Origin: Siphonodentalium dalli
Lineage: Eukaryota > Mollusca > Scaphopoda > Gadilida > Siphonodentaliidae
NCBI GenBank assembly: GCA_032622095.1
Contig: CP136061.1
Location: forward strand, 47,003,797 to 47,067,796
Direction: 5' to 3'
Length of the DNA stretch: 64,000 bases
Part shown: one piece after another, positions 48,101 to 60,100 of the stretch
Numbering within the stretch: the first letter of the stretch is position 1
Layout of the letters: each line of letters starts with the position of its first letter
Notes under the pieces: model-generated
The model's database searches: none
Told to the model about the DNA's origin: nothing
Seen by the model: the letters and a program-made list of their open reading frames with translations, nothing else
Position numbers and translations under genes: made by a program

Positions 48101-51100
48101 AATTTCGAATATACACTGACGGAAAAGTATAGGCTGTTTACGGACATGTACACATGTCGATGTTAGCTGTTTCTGTGCCATTTAATTCCAGAAAATAATA
48201 TATATGCACCTTACAATTCTTCGAATGTTCGTATGATATTATATATAAGTATAGCCAACAATTAGCCACTATAGGACGACTAAATACGTCTGAATTCTAG
48301 CTTTGAACATGGTAGCCAAAAGCTCGGAGATCGCCAATGGACAGACGACGCGCGTAAATTATAATAGCTATGAGACTGAGCAACCGCTAGTGTTATCTGC
48401 CATCTATCAGTCTCAGATTCCGCGTCATCTAATATCGCTGAGAATGTAGACAACAAGTGTTCCCGGCATCGAAAAGTGCATTTTGGCGGTGTTTTTCTTT
48501 ACTGGCTCTCAGTTTCGGAACGTTCTTTGACACTTGACAAAATGTGGTCCGTTATTCATGTTTATTTTAAACATGACAAAGCTGCAGGCAGTGTAGGGAC
48601 TTACACGTGTGATGAATGCAACATGGTGTATAAATCGCAAGCAGCTGGGACAACCACCCATCTATGGAATCGTCTGTCCAAGAAGCATCCAGCACTACAT
48701 AAACAGGCTACCATGCGACTGTTGTTGCATCTTTAAGTTTATAACAATGGGTGTTTGAACCGAGTTTCGGAATGACGATTTGTAATTTTGAATGTACATG
48801 CAAATTGTACAAATGTCGCGTGATTTTAGTTCCGAATGAACCGTTTAGTGGTTATATATTAATCGTCGTGACGGCCGCATGGACGTTTTAATCTGTTCTT
48901 TTTCTCGACAATTATCAATTGAAGTTAATAGTATCGCAAATGACGGTTCATCGCCACGTAAGTTATGATGGAACTTCATGCATGTAGTTCATAAAACGTA
49001 TCACAAATCGTCTAATCGTTGAAAAAACATGTCTAATTGAGAATGCAACACACAGGTATGATTCGATTCGATATTCGATTCAATTTCGTGAATTCGATTC
49101 GATTCGATCAAAATCTCCAATTCACAGGACCCTACTGCAAGCATGCAAATAATGTGTCTGTCACTGCAGGCTAGCTTCACCAAATTCACCCTCTAGGGAC
49201 CTCATTCTGCTAAGACCTTTAGCAGTTGAGGCCTAAGCAGAATGAGGTTCCCAGAGGGTGAATCTGATGATGCTAGCTCTCAGTGCGGGATATCGTCACT
49301 AAATTCACCCTCTGGGGACCTCATTCTGCAAATAACAGATACAATATTTGAAGATTTGCATACCTGTGTAATCTCTCAGCTACATCCACAACAAATTCAT
49401 CTGGACATTCCTCAAATGATGTCCCCTTCCTAAGAACGTCTGCTATTTCGTCCACAGACATGAATTCCAGCTCTGTCTGCTTCCCTCTAGCAGCAGCTCC
49501 ACCCACTTCATCGTCAGAATTATCGTCAGCTTCTCTCGCTCGCGCCCCTTTCTTTTTGGTTGACTTAGTTTTGATTTCTCGTCCCGTAAAACCTCCTCCA
49601 CTTTTAGAACTGCCACTGCCAGCTTCAATAAAAATAAATTACTTTAACCCTTCAATGACTGGAGCTTCATGAAATTTTACAAAAAACCCTGTTCCAATGC
49701 ATTCTCTTATATATGCGAGTCTCCCATTGCCCTAACAATATTTACCTTGACCTTGTAAGCCAGTGCAATAAGTGCATTCTCTTATATATGCAAGGCTCCA
49801 TATGGGAGACTCACATATATAAGATAATGCACTGGCACAAGATCTTTTAATGTTGCACCAGTGCAGGTCCCGTCATGAAAGGTTTAATGACTGCAATGTT
49901 TGTGGTTTCTCACAAAAAGGCCATTTCATGGGGATGTGAATTTGTGGATAAGAGATGGTATTTGTCCACCCCAACACTCGGACCTCCATGTAGTCTGGTG
50001 CTGATAGGTCAACATTTGATCAGTGTGCTAATTAATAGCTACCAGCTCTATTTGACGAGATAGTTATAGCATTGTTTAGAGAGACCTTCATATAGCGAAA
50101 CAATTAGCCTGTATTGAGTATGCAATTCATCAAGCCTTGTTTGTTTGCACAAAACAGTATAGAACGGATCACAGGTATCTATCTATATAGACAACAAAAC
50201 GATTTTAGATAAATTTATTATGTTTCTTCCACCAATGAAGTGTTATCTAATTTGAATAATAGACCCACAACTAACTAATACAGTATTGAATATTTATCTT
50301 TTAAAGGTACTCAATCGGGGGGTAAAAACTATTTGATTCGAGTCGAGGAATCTACCCATCAAAGCTCAGAGTGATCAGATATCGATTTTTGTTTGTTATT
50401 TCAATTGTTTGTGGCCCAGAAACATGCCGTCAAAAGGATGGTCTCGGTCAAAATTGCGGATGAAGATAACTCTAAAAACAAGTGGTAATACGGCCAAATT
50501 TCGTGAATACTCAACTGATAATACGGCCATATTTCATTAAACAAAATGTTGATAAATAATAACATCTTTGGGAAATTTGTTACCATAGTCGACAGTGGTT
50601 AGCATTATTTTGTTGCAATAAATCGATTCTGATAACTAAAGAGTATTTGAAGAAATGTTTTTGTTGTTGTATCCTGATGATATTGGGACCGTCTGATCGG
50701 ATTGAGTAACTTTAACTCTTTTAGTGCTAGAGCTCAGGATTTCTGATTACACTTTTATGTTAACCCTTCCCTTACTGAATGAATTCTCCCATTCAGTTAT
50801 AATAATATACATTGGAATGGTCTATTTTTAATCTGGAGGGATGTTCAGGAAATATGGGCAGACAATAGAGAAATGAACAGATAATACATTTGCAGAATGA
50901 TTCTTATTCATTGGTGGGACAATAAGTTGAACTTATTTATTACCAACCCTTGAAATACTGTCTGCTATTTGCAGGATGAGGTCCCCAGAGGGTGAATTTA
51001 GTGATGCTATCCCACACAGTGGGCTAGCATCACCAAATTCACCATCTGAGGACGTCATTCGGCTTAGGCCTCATCTTCTGGGAAGTATCTGTAGTCTCAA

Positions 51101-54100
51101 ATTAACATTGTTTTTGTTACTTTTTCCCCTGGGGAAACTGGGTAACTTCAATCTGATCCTTGGTCTCCCATAGCAGTTGAGGCACAAGCAGAATGAGGTC
51201 CCCAGAGGGTGACACTATCCCGCACAACGCTAAAATCACCCTCTGGGGACCTCATTCTGCAATTGTCAGGCACACTATTTCAAGGCTTGGTAAAGAAAGG
51301 GTTATATAATGACTGGGGATTGACGATACCTTTTCCTATAGAATATGAATAATCTGTACTGCCATTGCAAGCTATGCTATTTCAAAACGCTAATGAATTA
51401 TCAGTTATAGTGTCAAATATCATATTGTGGTATCAAAATGTTTGGCAGGCAGTGTGCATGAGTAAGTAAGAGGCCCTTTTTTTAGATAAATGCTTGATAA
51501 TTTGGTATTGATATTTTAAATTCATTCATTGATGAAAGTTGTCGGAGAAGCATTTTTTTTCCAATACATACAGTTGTGGTTCAAAATTGTCACAAACATT
51601 TCACATCAGTTCAACAAAATAACTTTTATTTTGAAAACATTCTTTGTGACAAATCAGACAAGTGTTCTAAATGGAGGTGTACATACCAGCAGCTTTTTTC
51701 CTCCTCTGTTCCTTGTTATCCTCTCGGCCGTCTTTTGAATCAAGCTTACTAGAACTAGGAGTCAGAATGGATGGATTCGTCTTCGCAACCTTGAATAAAA
51801 TTAATATAAATTGAACATACTTTCTTATGCATTCACCTTCACAGTCACAGGGGGAGGGGCACTTACTTTATTTTATTTAGGTGTTTAGATACATTGACAA
51901 TGTAATGCTTAAAGCAGTCAATCCATTTGGGGCCAGAAGCATTTGTCAAACAAATCATCTGAGAAAGCAGAAAGTGGATTCGCACCATAGGGAATCAGAA
52001 TAAAGGGTTCCCCATGAAAAAAGATGGTATTCTTAGGTTAGCTTTTTCAAATCCACAAAAATCATTGGTAACTTGGCAAAAATAATTCAACATCAGAATG
52101 GTAAAAAGTTTTCGGAGTCAAGAACGAGGAATAACTCTGTGAAAATGATTTTTTTTCTATCGTCTATAAACATGTTGCACATCAGCAATATATGGGTAAC
52201 AATATCCTAAAGTTTTAATTCTCGACATTCTAAATTGTGGGAAAAGTTGATTACACAATGAAGGTACCCAAACTCAAAACAGTCCAAATTGTTATAAGCC
52301 AAGAAAGGATAATAACTCCGTGAAAAACAATATCAGCAATATATTGGTAACTACATCTTAACATTTCAAATCTCTACATTCAAAACTGTAGAAGGAGTTG
52401 ATTACACAATAAAGGTATCCATATTAAATGTGTAATGGACACACATAGATCTCAATTCTTTTATCCCCCGAAAATCTATTTTTCGGTAGACAAAAATATA
52501 TTATACACCTATTAGGTAATGCAGGGGCAATTATTTTCTAGAGCACTTACATGATCAGCTTTAGATGCCATCAGGTCAGCGAATGGTTTAGAACATTCCA
52601 TAATAAAGGAGTCCGTCGTTACTATGGTATCACAGCATAAAAGGGCGCTTGGTCGAGTTTTCATAATCTCGTTCAATAATTCCCCGGCATCCTCAGTGGA
52701 AAAGATTGAAGGCAGATATGGCTGAAAAAGAAATTAAACAAGAGGTGTGCACTCGCGTGCTAGCATACCCCCACCATGGCAAATTCAACCCGCACTATCT
52801 GTAAACCCAACAAAAAAGATTTTTAAAGACAAATTTGGATTAATAATATCGATATGGTGTCGCAAGAAGCTTGTACAAAAAAAAATATTCAAATTGGTTC
52901 ATATTTGTTCGAATGATTGCAGAAACCCAAAAAAGGGTAGAAAATGAAACGCAACCTTAACATCTAAGGTGGCTTTTGTCGAGTGTTTCGTCAGTCAAAC
53001 CAAACTTCTGCTAAGAAGGCACACAACTCCATGGAAAAAATTTGGACAAAGCTGATTTTCGAACTCATCTGAGATATTATAGCAATAGACCTGTATATCA
53101 AATGTCGGTAAAATGAAGTGAAATATTAGGAAAAACAGTCCGAGCCAACCCTGAGCCGCATCATGTAGAGAGGGTGTTGTGAGAAGCATGTATACCAAAA
53201 ATTATTGAAATCGGTTCATATTTGTTAAAGTTATTAAGTCAGACAGAATTTTCTAAGTCAAAATAAGTCGAAAAGTAAGGCGTAACTTAAAAAAAGAAAG
53301 TCGGACCACACCGCAATTAGCATCATGCGGAGAGGCGGTCCTATGGAGATTGCATACAAAAAATTATTGAAATCGGTTCATAGTTGTTCGAGTTATGAGG
53401 TCGGTCAGACAGACGGATGGAACGACACACGGAGGGAGAAAGTGTGACGGACAGACGCAGTCAATCCAGTACACCCCCCATTTTCTTCGAAAGTGGGGGT
53501 ATAATAAAAGCATCCAGTGAAATTATGAATAACAAATACTGTCATATATGCTCAATGAAACAATACGATAAAATGTATTAAATTTCTAGTATACAATCAT
53601 GCAGTTAATCAGCCACAAAAGAAATGTTTTCTTCAATTAGTTTTATTCTCTTAAATCATGAAACTTCATATTAGATGACTGGATTAATAGACAGATAGGT
53701 TCTGAGACATCAGATGAAGAGATCTTCATTCTCCTACATATGTAAGTTAAAATGACGCGCTGGTGCAGCATTAAATATCCTGTGAAAGTGCATTTTCGTA
53801 TATATATGCAAGGCTCCCTATGGGAGACTCGCATATATAAGAGAATGCATTAGCACAGAGTTTTACGCAAAATTTCAGGAAGCTCCAGTCATGGAAGGGT
53901 TAAAAATAGTCTATCACAAGTTTTATATAGTTTCCTGTGTATTAAATAATAAGTATCAATTGAAGACCCCTGTCCGGAAACGCTTCTATCAATTAATATT
54001 GAATTTTTACATACAATCAATTTGGGAAATTTTTCGGCTCGCATGAGGGATAACTCAATCTAACAATTTACCATAATATCAACCCATGTATCATTCTGTA

Positions 54101-57100
54101 AAGCTTCATCGACATGTGCTTCAAGAAGATCTAAGACTCTGTGTCCTGCACAGCAACTCTTCAGGAAAAACATCTTCTCATTCTTATACTTCTTCTTGAT
54201 AAAAGCTTTCGGATCAGAAATTCCTAGTCTCACCATAGCAGCATATTCTACAAAACAGCGATTTGTTTTAAGCTAAATTCACAAAAGATAGATGTCAAAA
54301 CAATGCTATTGGACACCCATATTGCACAATATGTTCTATCAGAAATATGAAAAGTATGTTTTGATGTACCTCCTCAAAATTAATTTACCCATAATTTAGA
54401 CCAAGTCTTCTCGGTCCACAAAAGCTAGGGATATCAGTTGGATTGATGCTGTTTTGGACCGAGTACTGTCCCATTCTCTTCTAGAACAGACTTTCATTGA
54501 AAAGACGTACTACATCCATACTTGGAGCCCAGGCATTCAAGCAAACCCACTGAATGTAATCATCTGACATGTTTGCGATTATCTGCCTTCAAAATGATAT
54601 ATCTTTTACCATGATAGAAAAAGTTCAAGCAAGTTTTTCCATCCAAATGATAGTGCACCATGCTAACATATAGGTGTGGCCTAAGCAAACAAGCTATGTC
54701 CGTTAAGATATTCCAACTCAGTCTGTCTATCCATATATACTACGTATACAACATTTCTATACTAAATACTCATTGACTAGTAGTTATCCCTTAAGAAATG
54801 TTCAGATAATAAGTTTAACCCTTTCTATACTAAAGCATCATTGATGAGTAGTTATCCCTTAGGAAATGTTCAGATAACAAGTTTTGCCCTTTCTATACCA
54901 AAGCATTATTGACGAGTAGTTATCCCAAGGAAATGTTCAGATAATAAGTTTTACCTTTTCTATACTAAAGCATTATTGACGAGTAGTTATCCCATAGGAA
55001 ATGTTCAAATAATAAGTTTAACCCTTTCTATACTAATTACTCACTGATGAATAATTATCGGTTAAAAAATTGTTAGATAATAAGTTAATACATGTCGTTT
55101 GTTGAACTTATTATCTGAACATTTCCCTGCAATAAATAGGACTCCTTCTGCACTTTTATCATCTGTCATCAACTTATTTTTCTGGAAAACCCCTTGAAAT
55201 GAATAATGTACCATTCCAATGTATTCTTTTATAACTTGGGAAAATCCATTTAGTATAGAAAGGGTTAATACATCAATATTTATACCGAGATATCCATTCT
55301 GTTTGTAGAAAGATTCGACCCAGTTCCCGAGTGTGCGTGTATATATCTCAGGCACAAACGTCGACTTGAGCTCCTTCCCACCAGACAAGCTGCCTTTGAC
55401 CCTTCCTGAATGTATCAGATCATCCAACACAACTGAAATAAAAATAGGAGAGACGTATAATGTTTGTGTAAAATACATCTGCATCAAGCCTGAATATAGT
55501 GTGTCTGATGTTTGCAGAATAAGGTTCCCAGAGGGTGAATTTAGGGACGCTATCCCGCACAGCAGTAGAGCATCACCAAATTCACCCTCTGGAAACCCCA
55601 TTCTGCTTGAGCCTCAACATATATTGGGAGACCCAGGATCAGATAGAAGTTCCCCAGTTGAATTTGATGTTCACCAATTAGTCACCTTGTTTATGCATTT
55701 TATCTTCTGCAAATTAGGGGACATAGAAACTGAACAGACGAGAAAAGTAACTAAAAACAATGTCAATTTGTCAATTTGAGACTATAGATACTTCCCAGAA
55801 GATGAGACCTAAGCAGAATGAGGTCCCCAGAGGGTGAATTTGGTGATGATAGCCCACTGTGCAGGATAGCGTCACTAAATTCACCCTCTGGGGACCTCAT
55901 TCTGCAAATGACAGACACGCTATTTCAATGCTTGGTCTGATTGACAGGATCAGCAGCATCTAATGCAGCTATGAGATTGGTGAGGGTGTGCAATCCTATA
56001 AAACGATAATTCTGTTGTCAAGCTGAAATGGGCAAATAATCCTGGATAATCACCAACAACGCACCACATGACTATGTGTTTTGCTTGGTATAGCTACTAA
56101 ATACCCACATGTAAAATATACAAACTTCAAATATCTGGTAAAATAGTCAATTATAGAATGAACTCAGTATAACCTTTCTGTGACAATATATTAATTATTG
56201 TCTCCATATAATTAGAGAAACAGTTATTGCAACTGTAAAATAATCTTGCTATTATGGATTGAAATCAAACAAGGTTATGAGCTGAGATAAAAGTACTTAC
56301 AAAAGAGCAGCCTCTGTGGTATTTTGTGCTTATTATATACTGACAGGACCTGTATTGGCCTGAAAAACAAATATCAGAAAGGTGGTAAAATCGAAATATA
56401 GGAACTCAACTTGGTGCCCAGAGAAGTAGAAGCAACCATTTATAATATAGTGCCCACGCCACCCCATTACAACAATCTGATATCAAAGGTACTGAATTGC
56501 CTATCATATGACAATCTGACACATAAAAAACATCTATCTAACTTGAGATGCTCTATAGTCTATATTAAAGGTACTCAATCCGATTAGACGCTCCTAAATT
56601 ACTATTTCTTTGGCTTTGTGGGATTCGAGTCGAGGAACCCACCCTTCAAAGCTCAGAGTGATCAGATATTGAAATTTGTAAATTTTTGATGTGGTCCACT
56701 TCCACATCTCAAACGGACAAATTACGGACAAATTGTGGATGTAAGATGGATAACTCTAAAATCAAGTGGTTATTATTGTTAATTCATTCCATTCAGTTCA
56801 GACTTACTTAAGTTATCATCCGGAAACAAAAATTTAATGCAAATTCCATCAAAAAGGGCGATAACTCTGGTGAAAATTTGTGGCGGAACCCGAATTCGAA
56901 CTTGACCTGTATTTTGTGCTAGTAAATCCAATTACCAAAATTTCATTCCATTCATCTCAGACTTACTAAAGTCATCATCCAGGAATGAAAAAGCGAACGG
57001 ACAGACAGACTGACCAATAAAACAATACATCCAGTTTAAAAAAAAAATAGATTGAAGCTTTCTACTTTCAATTTTATCCAAGAAATCTAGAAATTAATAG

Positions 57101-60100
57101 ACACATAGACAATTACATAGATTAAATACTACAATTTTTCAAATAAATTTATAGAATCTCTCCCCTCTAGTGCCTTTTAGCTATCAGATCTTCAATAGAA
57201 ACCTATCTGAAGTTCTATTTGAGGATAAATTGGAGACTGACTTTTGAAGTATATATCTTACCTCGTAATAGCACTAAATGTTCCCGTCAGTTTTGACTTG
57301 ACCCTTTTAACATATGCATCGGTGTAAATAACATCCGTATCATAACTGTCCACATGGCCCTTTATCGTCCTTCCCAGGTAGCCATCAATTTTCTGAAAAT
57401 GTGCATATGTTAAAGTGATGTAAAAGGAGTAAAAAGAACGCAAATCCTGCCTCGAAATCAGTTTGATAAAGGACTTTCCAGAGGTTAAATGGTGAATTCT
57501 GCATCTTCAGATAATTATACGAAAAGATCAAAAGTCGCAGATTACCAGGAAATTATGTTTGTCGGTTATCAATAGTGAAAATTCTCAAGTTATTGTATGA
57601 CATTTATTATATTGAACACTCCTTTTATCTAAATCTTCGTCATCTTACGTCAATGTAAACAACAAAATAATTTGATAAATCAATTGCAAATGGCACAAAT
57701 TGAGCAATGCTGTGTGCTTCATTTGCCATCTGCACTTATTGCTCCCTATGTACTCTAAGTTGGTGGACTCGCACAGATCCCATACGATGTGGAAGGGCTT
57801 TAATTCAGAGGCATTCCTGGACTAATCCTATTTCAAATTTTATGGGATAGTGCTGTTTTATGACAAAGTCTGTGTGTATATCTCTATATCAGGGTTTAGC
57901 TTTGTTGACCCGCTCACCAAAAATCTCCAATAACTGTCACAATTGGGACAGTAAATGGTTTGTTCCACAGTGATCCATAGAAAATATTATATTTGATCTA
58001 AACTCCACAAGAGTTGCCAACTGAAAGTAGTGATGTAATGCAAAAAATATATTTTATCACATTGTTTATATAAATACGAACTCATTTAACCTCGCAAATT
58101 AGAAGTGTGAATTAAATGTAAACAAACCAAGGTTACTGGTGTTTACACGGCATATTATAAATGCGCAATTTAAAATGAAAGTTAGATTATAATACATCAT
58201 TATGACCATAAGATGTCACTCTTTCTGATGTATATTAGCTTCATGTATTGATTTGTTATGTAAAATCTTGATTAAAACCGACAATTTATCCCACCACTGA
58301 ATCTGGGTGTAAAGTGTTCTAGAGAAAGACATATACAAAGGGCTTTGATAATAGCATTATTCAAACTGATTTCATCAGCTGTTTTGCGTCGGAAGAAACT
58401 TGGACGGACTAATGCATTCCATGAGTAGATGAACAAGAGCCTTGAAATAGTGTGTCTGTCATAAGCAGAATGAGGTCCTAAATTCCCTTCTGGGGACTTC
58501 ATTCTGTTACAGGCCTCATCTTCTGGGAAGTATATATAGTCTCAAATTAACATAGTTTTGAGTTACTTTTTCCCTAGTGTTCAGTTTCTATATACCCTAA
58601 TTTTAAGAAGACAAAATGCATAATCGAGGTGACTAATGGGTGAAAGTATCACCAACTTCAATTCAATCTGACCCCAGGTCTCCCATAACAGTTGAGGGCC
58701 AGCAGAATGAGGTTCCCAGAGGGAGAATTTGATGGTGTTAGCCCGCGGGATAGCATCACTAAATTCACCCTCTGGGGACCTAATTCTGCAAATGACTGAC
58801 ACATTATTTCAAGGCTTTGTAGATGAATATGAATAAAATTTATTTAAAACACAAACCTCTTTGAGGAAATCGGTCGGCAGTGAGTATTCAGTGGAGAGTT
58901 CTCCGAGGGACACATGACCAACTTCCTGTAACTTATCATTTATCTCCTCAGCTAATTTATCGATGTAAGTCCTGCAAAATATAAAAAATAATATAAGCTT
59001 TAGAAAATGCCTCAGATGTATACTGTACTGCCATATATTGTTAGAAGTATACTGTACTGCCATATTGTTAGAAGTATACTGTACTGCTATATTGTTAGAA
59101 GTATACTGTACTGCTATATTGTTAGAAGTATACTGTACTGCCATATTGTTAGAAGTATACTGTACTGCTATATTGTTAGAAGTATACTGTACTGCTATAT
59201 TGTTAGAAGTATACTGTACTGCCATATTGTTAGAAGTATACTGTACTGCTATATTGTTAGAAGTATACTGTACTGCTATATTGTTAGAAGTATACTGTAC
59301 TGCTATATTGTTAGAAGTATACTGTACTGCTATATTGTTAGAAGTATACTGTACTGCTATATTGTTAGAAGTATACTGTACTGCTATATTGTTAGAAGTA
59401 TACTGTACTGCCATATTGTTAGAAGTATACTGTACTGCTATATTGTTAGAAGTATACTTTACTGCCATATTGCTGACGCAACAATGATAAACAAGTTTGG
59501 AGCAGTTCAGGGTATCCTAAGTGGAGGTATCATTTGTAAACCCAGAAAACCCAAATTTATAAGTAGAAAATTGCCAATATCTCTTGCAACAATCAAGAAT
59601 TGCCTGCATGTTGTTCCCTTATAGTATCTGAAATCAGGTCTTCAATGATGCATTATGATTTCAATGCATCGCGATTCTTTCTCTGTATTGCATTGTCAGG
59701 ATGTTGCCACGATGCATCATGATTCATTTTTTAAATAGCAGCAGCATCCTACTCATCAGAGTTGTTGGAAATTTGTGTAAAAAAAACTCGAAAAAATAAA
59801 CATTTCCACCACTGTAGTTTACTATATAGATTATACTGTATACATACCTATCAATTAGCTGACCTAGAACCAATGTCAGTGACCTGTCATGGCTGAGTAA
59901 GTCTGCAACCTTGGTATTAACATGACTGATATCAATATTGAGCACAGATTGCAGATCGACAACATTCAACCTCCCTAAAAACAGAATTAAAATAATCGAA
60001 TTTGACCATGAAAAGTAAATTTCCCCATTTCTCAGGCAAAAGAAATTTGAAAAGCATGCGTGCAGGGGTATTTATATTTTAATATTTTATTTATTATTTC

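Noticed and set aside
59007-59624. Plus-strand frames of 149 and 205 codons over the 27-bp array
   Set aside because: Open only because the unit is 27 bp and lacks stops; no other sign of a gene.
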